Shown: positions 47,001 through 58,394, numbered from the stretch's first letter. The stretch: DNA of 64,000 nucleotides from Clytia hemisphaerica (GCA_902728285.1 CACVBU010001038.1:700742-764741), one strand, 5' to 3'. Program-made: numbers and translations. The notes: generated by a model from the letters alone, not told the origin.

Positions 47001-50000
47001 GCAGCGAAAGCAACATTTATTCCCAAGAAATTTCTGGTGATTTTTGACAGCTATTTGGGTCGGTAGTGGGTGAAATAGAAATCCAAGGGAATATTGCTGT
47101 CTTTGAAAGAAAACAAAAGGCTCAGTTGTTGAAATTCCCACAGTAAATATTAATCACCAAATTTAACCAAGGGAATTTTCAAAAGTAAAACGACATTGTA
47201 ACGTTGTCATCATCATCCAAAAGACAAGCCAAATGAATTGGCGGCTATATGGTGCTTGAGATGCTCTTAGATTGTTTCTTCAGCCGACGTCAAAGCAAAG
47301 AAGACAGTGAAAATCGTAACAAAAGACAATCCCGTCCATCAGGAGCCTCATCAAAAAGCGTTCCAAGAAACAGTATAAAACCATTATCTCAGAACCACCA
47401 CAACGACGACCACAAAGTCATGGAAAGTGAAAGTACAACACAAGACAATAATAATTGTACTTTCGATAACCGAAACAATTTGACCATCGAGAAATGCATA
47501 GCTAAAGATAATTTTAAGAACATGTTGTACGGGACACCAAGCACCACACCGATTCTGTTTTTCGGTAACGGGTCACCGAAAGACGTCCAGAGCTGGTCTG
47601 AATCTTTGGATAAATTATTAGACGACCCGATAGGGATACAAACATTTTTTATGCATTTGAAAGAAGAACATAGCACAGAGAATATACGATTCTGGTTAGC
47701 TTGTGAAAATTATAAAAACTGTTCAGCTGAGATGCAGGATGAAAATGCAAATCGAATCTTTGACGAGTTTTTATCTCGGCGTGCTACGTCCCAAATTAAT
47801 GTTTCTTGCGGTATCTTAAGGGACGTTAAAAAGGAGATGAATAGACCGTCTAGTGTGACATTCTTGAAAATACAACATGAGATTTATAATTTAATGCGAA
47901 CAGATAGTTATCCAAGATTTTTGAAATCGAAGAAATATTTGAAGATGTTACAAGATGAACCGAGTCAACCAGAAACGTAAGACGATAAAAATGGTGAATG
48001 TTCAGGGGTTCGATTTGGTGTTTGTCCAAACATGTACTCTTGTGTGCTTAATTGTAGGGGGGGGTGGAATATGCAGGGGGTGGGTACTCCAGATAAACAT
48101 CAACAAAATGGGGGAGGGGTCATAATTAGTGCTATTGACCTGGTTTTGCTAAAAATCCCTAGGAAAATGCTGAAGGTTTTTGTCCAATTTTGGCACTTCG
48201 TAGCATGAAGGTCATAAAATGGAGGGGGTCATTATAAAATGATATGGGGGAGATTTTTTTCCAAAAATTGCAAAATGACCCCCCCCCCACAATTAAGCAC
48301 GCAAGAGTACACGAGGTGAAAAATATAAGTAACCAAGTATAAATCATCGAAAAAATGCTATAGTTCTACTCAACAATATTATTCCTCCTACAGCAACCCC
48401 AATGAAGCTAATCGAAAAGAATCGATGAACGTGGTTCAAAAGATAAACTTATTCATCCAATAGAAAAAAACACCCTACCCTAGTATCAAGCGTATCAAGT
48501 GCTTTGTAACATTTTTATTTCACTAAGGGTGCATTGAAGTGTCACCTTATCCTGCAGCACCTTAAGTATATTGACTTTATCAGCAGGCATTAAGAGAATT
48601 CTGGAAGGTTAAAGAATTTCTATTATTCAAAACTTAATATTGTAAATAATGATCTAAAGAGGATTTTCTCTAATTTGATGCGAATAAGGGAATAAGGCAG
48701 GCTCTACATGAAAGATATCAAATTAAGCGCTGAGAGAGACAAGTTGTTTTAAAACTTGAACTCAAAAACATAATGTATTTTCTTTTTTTAATAAATTAAT
48801 TTCAACTATCTGAAAAGGGGATGTAATGGCGAAATATGGTTTTAGCGGTTTTCTTTTATGAATTTTCTTGAAACATTTCTCTATTCATTTTCATATACAT
48901 GTCGAAGAACTTTTAAAGCTTTCATTAAAACTTTGTCAGAGTTGAACAAGTGGTGTATTTTCACCTGCTAGTGTCAACAAGATTTATTTTCTCCTCTCTC
49001 GTAAAATCGAGACAGGAGCCAGGCAAAAGTCTTGGGAAAACAAAGTCAAGAAACAGGGCTAGATTTAGTTTGGTTTCTAGTAAAACAAAACTTTCAGATT
49101 TTTGCAAAACAAGTCTCGACTAAAGAAGACACCATTAGGTCAGAATATCCGAAACGAATGTTCTTATTAAAAAAGACACAAAATCGAAGGGCTCGAGAAG
49201 GGCTTTTCTTTCTTCTAACCTCAACAAAGAATACAGGATTCGTACTCTTCAAAACACAAAAAGAGACGTTTAAAAAGAGGACCAGAGAATACAGGATATC
49301 GTCAGCTTTAAGGTTTGGAAAAGGAAGAGAACATAGTGTCTTGTCACAAGAAAAATAAAGAAAAACAAGCAACATGCTGAATGGACCTACCTAATGATTA
49401 ACATCAGATGAAAATAAGAAAAAAGTGACAATAATTGTACAAAAATTCAGAATGGAAAAATAAAGCTTGTGTGTTGAATAATGTAAAATGGTAAAAAGGA
49501 ATTTCCCCAAATACGAAAATCACTTAAACCATTCAGGCCCAAAAAACCTTTTAAGCTGTTTTTGGCCCAAATTTGCCCAATATAATTTTCCTTAAAAATC
49601 TGGCTCCGTCACATTTTAGGCATTGCAATTTTTCATCATTGTGAAAAAAATCAGAAAAAAATTATGAGTCAACATTGAGAAAAGCTATATTTTCTTATTT
49701 GGTTAAAGGGAATTTCCCCAAAATACGAAAATCCGTCTTTTAAGGCGAATAAGAATTTTCCGGGAAAAACCACTTCAGCCATTCTTTAGAGAATCTTGCC
49801 CTCCATCTTTGTACAAAAAATCAGAAAAAAGTAATGACAGGATTTTGCACTAAGTCCAAAAAACCCTATTTTAGGCAGTTTTTGGCCCAAATTTGCCCAA
49901 ATATATTTATTTCAAAATTCTGGCTCCGTCACGTTCTGGACATTGCCATTTTGCATCATTGTGCAAAAAATCAGAAAAAACTAATGAGCCAATCCTGAGA

Positions 50001-53000
50001 AAAGCTATATTATTTTCTTATTTGGTTAAAGGGAATTTCCCCAAAAAACGAAAATCCGTTTTTAGGGCGAAAAAGAATTTTCCGGGAAAAACCACTTCAG
50101 CCATTCTTTAGAGAATCTTGCCCTCCATCTTTGTACAAAAAATCAGAAAAAAGTAATGACAGGATTTTGCAAAAAGTCCGAAAAACCCTATTTTTAAGCA
50201 GTTTTTGGCCCAAATTTACCCAAATATATTTTTTTTCGAAAATCAGGCTCCGACACATTTTAGGCATTGCCATTTTGCATCATTGTGAAAAAAATCAGAA
50301 AAAAATAATGAGTCAACATTGTTAAAAGCTATATTTTCTTATTTGGTTAAAGGGAATTTCCCCCAAAATACAAAAATCCGTTTTTTAAGGCGAATGAGAA
50401 TTTTCCGGGAAAAACCACTTCAGCCATTCTTTAGAGAATCTTGCCCTCCATCTTTGTACAAAAAATCAGAAAAAAGTAATGACAGGATTTTGCACAAAGT
50501 CCAAAAAACCCTATTTTTAGGTAGTTTTTGGCCCAAATTTGCCCAAATAAATTTTTTCTTAAAAATCGGGCTCCGTCACGTTCTGGGCATTGCCATTTTT
50601 CATCATTGTGCAAAAAATCTAATGAGCCAATCTTGAGAAAAGCTGGTAACAGACGGACGAACGAACGGACGAACAGACGAACAGACGAACGGACGAACGG
50701 ACATGGGTTAATTTATAGAACCTCCACCGGGGCACCCGGAGGTAGGTCCAAAAAGAAAAACGAAATTTTATAAAGTCGAAACTAAGTGATGGAAGGGACG
50801 ACAAAAAAAACCAATTAGCAATTTATGACAGAAGGAAAGAATAATATTTGATTTTACAATATTTCATCATCCATTTTTTCTAAATTTTTGATACTTGTGA
50901 CCATCCATTAAAAAATTGAAAATTTATAATTCAAACTCATCCGGCTTACGTCATTAGAATTTTGGAGCTCAAAACCTCAACAGTACAATTGATATTGTAA
51001 AATGTACAATGAATATTGTGCAGAGCAATGCTTTAATATTTTTGTCCAGAAGCAGAAGTCAAATTGATTGGTGTTATTTTGAGAAAAAAATGGTGTTAGA
51101 TCTTCCAAATATCACATTAAAAGAGTTTAAAAAAGGTAATTTCTTACCATGGTTCGAAGCCAGCTGCCAATGTCCAATATTGATCATTTCATTATCTCCA
51201 TAATGGTAGGGAAAAGATACAATATCACCTCCACAATATACGTCACTTGATGCACAGAGATACTGAAAAAGAGAAGTAAGGAATGAAAATTGTGATTAAG
51301 GCAAGTATTGATTGCCTAAAACAAGCTAGATACTATATGGAACTACCGGGTGCGCCACAAAAAAGTTCCTCACTTTCAAGTGGGTTTTGTCCAAAAATTT
51401 TAAAAGAAACAAAGCTTATCCATTGGATAGAGGAAAGATCAATTTAAATTTTGATGGGTCATTTTCGAGCACTTTCAAGTTACTTTTTTACTCAATCGAG
51501 CATAACTTTTGAACTAATAAACCAAATTTTTAAACAAATGACCCATCAAAATTTAAGTTAATTTTTCTTCTTTCCAAGGAAAAAGGATTCATTCTTTTAA
51601 AAATCTTTGAACTTGAGAAAATTCAAAGAGAGAATCTTTTTGTGGCGCACCCGGTATGATTTTTAAGGATAAATTTAATTTCATTCATTATTAATAAGAA
51701 AAACAATTAGAGTCAAAACTTAACCTTCCAGTTTAACCAACTGTTCAGAAACTAATGAACTACCTTATCGACGATAACATAGCCAAGTGAGTTCATCTGG
51801 ACACCAGCTCCATTGAAATACTTTGTAGATGGTGTCACGCCTGAACATTTTAATAAAAAGAAATCTCCCAAACAAGTGAAAATCGATATCATATTACATT
51901 TTTGTTGGAAAGGAAGGGGCTTGCTCCTATTTAGAGGCGAATTAATTAGCAAAAAGGAGACATATTTTTAGGTGCTGGCTTTTAACTTTTCTGAGTTTCT
52001 GACGACGCAAATCTGGAAAACAAGAAGAGAAAACCTACCAATTCCGACCAAGACAACATCTGCTTTTATAGTTTGACCATTACTCAAAACAACCCCAGCG
52101 ACCTGGAATAAGGATAAGATTTTCAAACGTCAATAATACGTAATACCTAACAAAAAAGTAATACGAGAAAACACGAGATTATTGGACCGGGGGGACCGGG
52201 GGGAGGGGCACTCGAGGTGAATGGCCTCGTGCGGCCCTTAAGCAAATAGCATACTGACCATATTTTGCCTAAAAATGGTCAAAACTTTCAAGAAAATGCA
52301 CCGTAAGTGTCGGTTTTTCGCTCGAAATTTTCTCTGCAATGTAAGAGTCCGATTTCAAAGGCCTAATTTTGGGCCGCACGTACGGTCGTTTTTGAATCGA
52401 GTGCCTCCCCCCCTGGACCAGAACATTAGAATGGTTATAATAATATCTCAGCATATTCTGATTACTTCTCTTGGCACGTATGCACTCTAAAAGCCCTTGC
52501 TCCGTAAGAGAATCTGGTCAGGTTTGATCATAAACGTAAATATCAAGTAAAAGGAGACGCGGTATTGAATACTTTGCCTGAACAACCAGGTCAAATCGTC
52601 ACATTCGCCGTATCCATTTAAAGCAGAGCTTAGTATGCGTGGAATGGATATAATATGTTGTGTTAATCACAAACCTTGCCATTTTCACCCACTAGTTCTT
52701 TGACAGGGCTATCCATAATTAACTTGACTCCTTTAGATGTGTGTTGCTAAAGTAAAAATGATGTCTTTGTAAAAAGAATAGCTTTTTGAAAAAATGGAAA
52801 ACAAATAATACCAAAATATGATATATGTTTAGATCTATCTGAATAGCTATAATCAAGGAAGTAAAATATTTTTTAATTTTTGTTGATTTCCATAGAAACA
52901 GCAGGAGACAGTCATAAAAATTTTCAATCATCATTCATAAGAGGGATTCGATCACATTCTTGCAAATTAACAACCTATCTTCGAACCCGAAGCACATAAT

Positions 53001-56000
53001 AGCGTTAATAGAAAGACTTAGGAATGTTTTACCGTACTGTAAATTGATTGATACTCACATTATAATACATTTTACCAATTCGATCCCCAAGTAACTTTTC
53101 AAAAGGATATTTCGTTCTTCCACTACCAATGACTGTCACAGATTTACATTTACTTGAAAAATACGCTGCCAGTTCCATAGCTGTGAAAACAAACAACATG
53201 GATCAAGACATGCACGTTTTTATAATAAGAAATTATATCAGAGCATTAGACTTCCATGGCCAAAATATTAAAAGTTAAGAACGTTTTAAGACTTTGTGGA
53301 CTCTAAAGCACTCGATTTCTTAGGAAAATGGACTTAAAAATACTCACAAAATAATGAAAATAAGAAAATTTTAAGAACATAAGGAGGCTTCAAAAATTTT
53401 TGATATTCTTACAAAAACGTGTAAGAAGGTAAAAGTACTTCTGTTTCAAGGTGAGATCATTTTTGTCAATGGAGACAATAGGAACAAGGTACCAATTGAT
53501 GAAGCAAATCGCCCTTGAAGATCACCAGAGTTATTTAAGGTCTGAGAGTTTAGTAAAGTTTCCAACGAGGTTGATAGGGCGATATTTGGTAGATTTTTCC
53601 GGTGGATGAATATTACATATCACCGGTTCTATGACATGTTCTTCACAATAAGAAAAAATAAATCTTACAAATAAATCCTGTTCCCAAAATGACAATTTCT
53701 TTCTCAGGGCACAGCTTGTCTAGAAAAAGAAAATCAAAAATGTCTTAAGAAGAAGATTTACTGTGTAACAATGATTACTATTTTGTCGAGAAAAAATAAA
53801 TTCTGAGATGTGTATATACGAAGTTGGTGTGGTATAATTTATTTTTGAGGAAAAACAAAAGTTGAAGTACAATTTTCCACTGGGGATGATATTTTAGCCA
53901 AACTTTTCAGCAGGAGGGGGTCCCACTGGGTCTAACACGTAAAGCTCATTGTATTGATGAAACAAATTGGCTTAATCAACTCCACAATCAGTGCTCTTAA
54001 ACGATTTACCTATTTGATTTGCATCATCAGGAGTTCTCAAATATAACACACCACCAAGTTCTGATCCAGGAACATTCAACAGCTTTGGAGAGCCTCCAGT
54101 TGCTGTGAAAAGCTTGGTGTACTTTTGTGATGTGCCATCTTCGAAGACCACTGTCTTGTCTTGTAAATCCACTTTCATTGCCTATAGAAGTTGATGATCT
54201 GTTATTTATTATTCAAAATATTTTAAATTGAATGATTTTTTTAACTCAAGTTTTTTAGCAAGTATTAATTAATTAATTCAACTTTAAGGTAGTGCTCTGT
54301 TGACATGTACTGCATACTAAATTAATAAATAAAAAGGAAAAAAATGTTGCCAAATGCTTAAGTCTTACCTTTTTACCATAAAGAACTTCAATGTTTTTTT
54401 CTTTCAAAAATTCTGGCGTCCTTAAATATAATTTTGATGGTTCAGCATTCAACATCTACAAGCACAAAAACACAAAGAGTTTTGCTAAGGTTGAGAAAAT
54501 AAAGTAGTAAATTAAACTTTCCTGGTATAAGTAACAGATAATTTTGACTGAGAGGATGTAACCATAACCAGCTGACAATTACATTCTCTCTAATACGAAG
54601 GATACTCCGAAAATATTCATTCTGAACTTCGAAATTCAAAAGTAAACAGAGATGAAACAAGATGTAAAAAAATAGCTATATTTCGTAAAGCAACATCATT
54701 CAGGCATTAAGAAATGAAGAAAATTTACTGTATTTGTACAAGTCATGGTAAAATGTCGTAAAATTTTTGTAATAAAATAGAGACAATTAGAATGTAAGCT
54801 AAGAAAACAAAAATAATTCTCTTGAGGCTTTGAGACCACTATCAGGGATATGTTATAGCGGAGCTGGATGAAGGACGAGAATTCCTTAGCGGATTGCTCC
54901 TTTGTCTTTTCTATTGTAAACTGTTCATAATAGAAATCCATCTCTGTCCCCTAGAGTGTTCTGTTTTTATAAGAAAAATGAAGCAGACAAAGTATTCATG
55001 CAGTACGTTTGCATATATTTTGCTAATTTTGCCCAAAAGCTTCTTTGTAAATGAAATCAAATTTTATCAGCGTGTGTAATGAATTTGAGAAGCTTTCATG
55101 ATTTCTCTTTAAAAATTTTGGATGTAAATATTTTGACAAATATTGTTTCAATTGACTCGAAAATTTTTCCATAATCAGACATACCGACTTGCTATCTGAA
55201 AATATCAGTTAGAAAGTGAGGCACCCCGCGGTGTACCGCGGTATTTCAAATGAAAAAGAGCTATTTATAATCTTACAGAAGAAATTTCTTATAACTTTAC
55301 TAATGAAAACAATGTTTTTCATTTTTTTAAATTGTCATTCACCAATGTTTTACAGACCCTCTTGATAATTAAAAGTTTTTAATCTTGAACAATAAATGCA
55401 GCAGCAGAATCATTGGCTAAAAAGAAATCCAAATTTCCCGAACTTGTAATTAAAAAAGTTTAATTTCATATCAAACTTTAATGTCAGGGACAGAGATAGA
55501 ACAAGGCTTTTTCAAATGTGCGTTATCCAGCTCCGCTATAACATATCCCTGCCACTATTGAGGAGAGGCTTTTGTCGTTTTATAGGACTATCCTTCGTAT
55601 TAGAGATAATGTAATTTTCGTAAGAAAGTAGGGTTACCTTGCTAAGTTTTGGACGATCATAAGGAACATGGTTTTCTGATGTCGCCATTATAATCTTGCC
55701 TATGACAAATAATTTCACATTCAAAATTCATTTTATGGGTATGATAAATGAACTTGAAGCCTGCTTATTCAAACTGTAACTATATTCACTATATGCACTA
55801 TTGTAGAGTCTTCCGAGAACTTTTAAAATTTTCTACCTAATACATCACTTAAAGATTAGAAAAAGTGACGTATTGGGTGGAAATGTTTTAAAATTCTTGG
55901 AAGGCTCTCCAGTGGTGCATATCATGAATATTCATATTCCTTAATAAACTTGTTCGAAAGAATTGTAAGAAAATTATTTGGAAAAGGCCAAAACGCTCTC

Positions 56001-58394
56001 CACAACCCGTCTTAGGAAGCATATATGAAAAGAAAGTAATTCTGTCTCGACTTCATTTTACCAAATTTAAGGAGCGATGGCCAAGTGGTCTAGGGCGTCA
56101 GCGTCTCAAAACATGGGTTCGCGACCCGAATTCCCGCTCCTTCCAATGTTCTGTTCAGTTCATAGATAGCCGAGCAGACTGGCAGTGGACCCCGTGGAAA
56201 CAATCGAAACACGAAAGAGTCCTAGATAACTGGGCTATCCACATAAAATATCGACTCTATCTATCTACCAAATATAAAATAAAAAAAGATCTGCATTGGT
56301 ACCTGTAAATCCTTGTTGTCTTAGAGTTTCAGCACAGGTGATAGCAGCTCCGCCTATAAAGGAAACAGAATAGTGTGTTGGCGGTAGGCGGTAAGTTATA
56401 AAAAATTTCATACCATTATAATTATGGCTAATTTTGACGTTTTTCTTTTATGTCAGAAACGAGATTATATGATATAATTCTATTCAAAAGACTGTTTTGA
56501 AAAGACGGCATTTCTTTCGGGTAGTTGACAGACGCTCTAAAGAGGTGAAATATCTAGCTGATAAAATGGGGGTTGCTCTCAACTATTCAACCCTAGTCTT
56601 TTATTTCCAAGAAGCACTGGGTATTTTTATCAGAATTGAACTTTAGGCAGTGCAAGATCATTTCGAAGAAAATTTCGTCCATTTTTGTTTTATTTTGTTG
56701 TTCATTTTATAAAAAATATTATTTAAAGTCAAACCTCCTCCAATGATGAGAAAAATTTCTTTTGTAGCACAAGAATCTTCCATAGGTTTAATACAACGAA
56801 AGTCTTTAAGAGTCTATAATAAAAAATGTTGTTTATGTTGGTTTTCAAATCATCATAAGAGCTTAAAACAAGAAAAATGTCTATTAGAAATCTTAAAAAC
56901 AATTCAAACTCACATTTTCGCTGCCTTTAACAATAACCTTTCCATTCTTAATTGCTACCTGAAAGGAAAATTTGCAAGAAAGAAAGTAAAGACCCTGGTA
57001 TTTTAAGTTAAGTCATGTTTAACAAAATCCAAGTCATTCCATTGACTTTCGTTAAAAAATATTTTACCCTGGATGCCTCTTTTGAGAAAACTACTGAATA
57101 ACAATGTTAGTTTAAAAGTAATAAAGCTGACCTATGTTTCAAATTGGTTCATTGTGGAAAACGTTACAAATTTTTGCCTGTATACAGATGGACATACAGG
57201 ATGCTATTTTTGACACTATTCCTTCTGTTTTCCCCAGAATTCGTATGGGAACATTGAGCAATTGCAATACTGTTTTCAAGAAACTGTTTCAAATAAATGT
57301 AAAGCAAAACATGCAAAACTTAAGAGACCAACAAGACGATCTAAAAATCGCGTGTTGGGATAGTGATAAGCTATGGAAATTGTTCTGTTTAAAGAATATA
57401 TGCAGATGACCCTTACAGTCTTTATTTGAGAGGTCAGGTGGAACTAATTTGAACCATATACCTCATATTTATGGAGGCTATCCAAACCAGGAAAGTCTTC
57501 GATATCACCCGTCACAGCATTGAAGCAAGCACCATGCCATGGACAACGAACCTTTCCATCTTTGTATGCACCAGTGATGAGAGGTGCTCCATAATGTGTA
57601 CACTTCCCACTGACAGCTGATATTTGACCGTTATATTTGGATAATAGAATCTTTCCAGATCCAAATTCAACCTGCTTCATTCTGATATGGAAAAATTGCA
57701 ATCTATTCAGTCTATTGAAGCGAACATATATTTTAGATATTCTTTTTAGGTAGAAAAGACTCTTTATATCAATATTTGATGTATTTCATTGAGATTAGAT
57801 GGTAATCTGAGGATTGATACTAGGTATCCGATGTGTGAGAAATTTAGAAAATGCAAAACAAAATCCTGACAATTTTTTGCTTTTGGAAAAATAAACATTT
57901 CACAAACCAAACGTAAACTATTTATTTTAATAATTTCATTACAGGTAAAAAACGATAAGGAGTTTTCATAAAGCCATTTTTATATACACATCAGTTTCCA
58001 GACACAATACAGCATTTTTCTACTTGACAAACAAAGTGAAAATTAATTTTTCATGGAAAAATAAAGTAGACACAAGATACAAAAAAGTTAGATTTCAGAA
58101 AATATTTTGTATATATATTATCTTTTTTATATATCATAACATAAAAAATGGATTCAAGTCTTTTTGCTTTAGATTGTTCCATCTTATATTCTGCAAATTT
58201 TCACAAATCTAATTTTTTAGGCTTAAACTTCATGGACTTAGGTATGTTTATTTCCAGGGACAGGGCATTTATGTAGATTATGGATCAAAGATCGCCTTTT
58301 GTTTATTTTTCATGCTATAATTTATATACTCACTGTCCTTCAGAAACATCTGATTCATTGCAAACTTCTTGCTCCAACATTTTTCCAGTAGAAC
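44059..58394 (-). CDS. AIFM3: AIFM3-type Rieske/FAD-NAD(P) oxidoreductase (at least 17 exons)
   Basis: Exons, 5' to 3': 58334-58394, 57462-57681, 56914-56958, 56735-56813, 56303-56353, 55638-55699, 54369-54455, 54010-54181, 53669-53719, 53059-53180, 52675-52746, 52039-52102, 51764-51840, 51148-51262, 44822-44920, 44513-44588, 44059-44167. All phases agree, giving about 520 residues. Order: Rieske domain (CTHYGAPL...CPWHGACF cluster ligands, DFPGLDSLHKYE), FAD-binding Rossmann loop (FLIIGGGGAA), PYDRPKLSK, NAD(P)-binding loop (VILGTGFISME, with Ser where the third Gly is usual), FAD-closing segment (SSDVYCGGDIVSFP), then the AIF-like C-domain (FFWTQQYGKSLRYAGY). AIFM3 relatives are mitochondria-associated flavoproteins linked to electron transfer and apoptosis. 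The 5' end is unresolved: exon 58334-58394 needs one more base of phase from an upstream exon. The 44921-51147 intron hosts an RGS gene. Confidence 0.92.
45033..45100 (+). repeat. Dispersed repeat, inverted partner at 52572-52640
   Basis: GCTCTGCTCTAAAGGATATGG and GACCTGGTTGTTCAG match, inverted and with mismatches, the segment CTGAACAACCAGGTC to CCATTTAAAGCAGAGC at 52572-52632. AIFM3 exons lie between them, so they are separate copies rather than the ends of one element. Confidence 0.5.
47233..47259 (+). promoter_or_regulatory. Overlapping upstream ORF of the RGS gene
   Basis: An out-of-frame ATG at 47233 opens eight codons and stops at TGA 47257-47259. It overlaps the RGS start at 47249 and ends two bases before the in-frame Met5 codon at 47261. 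Such a layout can reduce translation or favour initiation at Met5. The transcription start is unknown, so its presence in the mRNA is an assumption. Confidence 0.4.
47249..47980 (+). CDS. Regulator of G-protein signalling (RGS), intronless, nested in an AIFM3 intron
   Basis: A single uninterrupted 243-codon frame. Residues 1-14 (LEMLLDCFF then Arg-Arg) could form a short amphipathic, possibly palmitoylated membrane anchor as in small R4-type RGS proteins. Residues 15-110 are polar and Ser/Asn-rich. Residues 115-232 are a full RGS box: SWSESLDKLLDDPIGIQTF, ENIRFWLACENYK (with the Asn that contacts G-alpha), DSYPRFLKSKKY. RGS boxes accelerate GTP hydrolysis by Gi/Gq alpha subunits and so shorten GPCR signals at the membrane. 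The gene lies opposite to and inside the 6.2-kb AIFM3 intron. Lack of introns within an RGS box is unusual for animals and suggests a retrocopy, although no poly(A) tract or target duplication was recognised. An alternative start is Met5. An AATAAA is at about 48789. Confidence 0.88.
   Translation: MVLEMLLDCFFSRRQSKEDSENRNKRQSRPSGASSKSVPRNSIKPLSQNHHNDDHKVMESESTTQDNNNCTFDNRNNLTIEKCIAKDNFKNMLYGTPSTTPILFFGNGSPKDVQSWSESLDKLLDDPIGIQTFFMHLKEEHSTENIRFWLACENYKNCSAEMQDENANRIFDEFLSRRATSQINVSCGILRDVKKEMNRPSSVTFLKIQHEIYNLMRTDSYPRFLKSKKYLKMLQDEPSQPET
48037..48307. mobile_element. MITE with G-run termini, TA target site
   Basis: The ends CTCTTGTGTGCTTAATTGTA and ACAATTAAGCACGCAAGAG are inverted, each followed inward by eight or more G (or C). 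TA flanks both sides. It starts 57 bp after the RGS stop, within its probable 3' UTR. Confidence 0.8.
49500..50640. repeat. Tandem array of about 322-bp units (about 3.5 copies)
   Basis: Landmarks recur at a regular spacing: TTTGGCCCAAATTTGCCCAA (or close) at about 49562, 49881, 50204 and 50527; CAGCCATTCTTTAGAGAATC at about 49777, 50099 and 50421. Units differ by single bases and small indels. No coding content. Located in the large AIFM3 intron about 1.5 kb past the RGS gene. Confidence 0.85.
50648..50702. repeat. GACGAACG/GACGAACA octamer tract
   Basis: Six to seven tandem octamers (gacggacgaacgaacggacgaacagacg...) close the 322-bp array and are followed by ATGGGTTAATTTATAGAACC and a CACCGGGGCACCCGG inverted motif. 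Looks like the terminal microsatellite of an interspersed element. Confidence 0.7.
51346..51654. mobile_element. Tc1/mariner-like MITE in an AIFM3 intron
   Basis: The ends CCGGGTGCGCCACAAAAA and TTTTTGTGGCGCACCCGG are exact inverted repeats flanked by TA. The interior is also self-complementary ('gatgggtcattt' / 'aaatgacccatc'), so the whole 309 bp can fold back. Sits in the 501-bp intron between AIFM3 exons 51764-51840 and 51148-51262. Confidence 0.85.
52194..52419. mobile_element. Short-TIR element with GGACC...CTCGA ends
   Basis: GGACCGGGGGGACCGG...GAGGGGCACTCGA on the left is mirrored by TCGAGTGCCTCCCCCCCTGGACC on the right. Boundaries approximate; lies in an AIFM3 intron. Confidence 0.55.
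53213..53421 (-). mobile_element. MITE family A copy
   Basis: The ends CACGTTTTTATAATAAG and TTCTTACAAAAACGTG are inverted. Internal 'cgatttcttaggaaaatgg' and 'taagaacataagg' blocks match the other copies. In an AIFM3 intron, 33 bp from exon 53059-53180. Confidence 0.75.
54582..55613. mobile_element. Outer inverted pair enclosing a hAT-like MITE
   Basis: ATTCTCTCTAATACGAAGGAT (from about 54583) and its inverted match ATCCTTCGTATTAGAGATAAT (to about 55611) flank the hAT-like element. They may be the ends of an older transposon into which the inner one jumped. Confidence 0.5.
54843..55551. mobile_element. hAT-like non-autonomous element
   Basis: Inverted ends of 27 bp (CAGGGATATGTTATAGCGGA, continuing GCTGGAT). 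The flanks are ACCACTAT on the left and GCCACTAT... on the right, so at least 7 bp of duplication. CAGGG-type ends and duplications of about 8 bp point to hAT. No transposase inside. Confidence 0.75.
56071..56285 (+). mobile_element. tRNA-derived SINE (family 1), well-preserved copy
   Basis: The head has an A box (TGGCCAAGTGGTCTAGGGC) and B box (GGGTTCGCGACCC) and complementary acceptor-like ends (GGAGCG/CGCTCC), but an atypical anticodon arm. A body (GTGGAAACAATCGAAACACG, ACTGGGCTATCCACATAAAA) and an A-rich tail follow. The matching copy is at 9384-9556. Lies in an AIFM3 intron, opposite to the gene. Confidence 0.75.

Noticed and set aside
49500..50640. CRISPR-like array
   Set aside because: Units are 322 bp and contiguous with no unique spacers, in a eukaryotic intron; it is an ordinary tandem repeat.
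45033..52640. Inverted copies at 45033 and 52572 as ends of a giant element carrying the RGS gene
   Set aside because: Conserved AIFM3 exons (51148-52102) lie between them in correct order, so the segment did not move as a unit; the copies are independent.
56071..56146. Possible functional tRNA-Ser or tRNA-Leu gene
   Set aside because: A and B boxes are good, but no proper anticodon stem and loop can be formed, and the same head with the same non-tRNA body recurs at 9384; it is a SINE.
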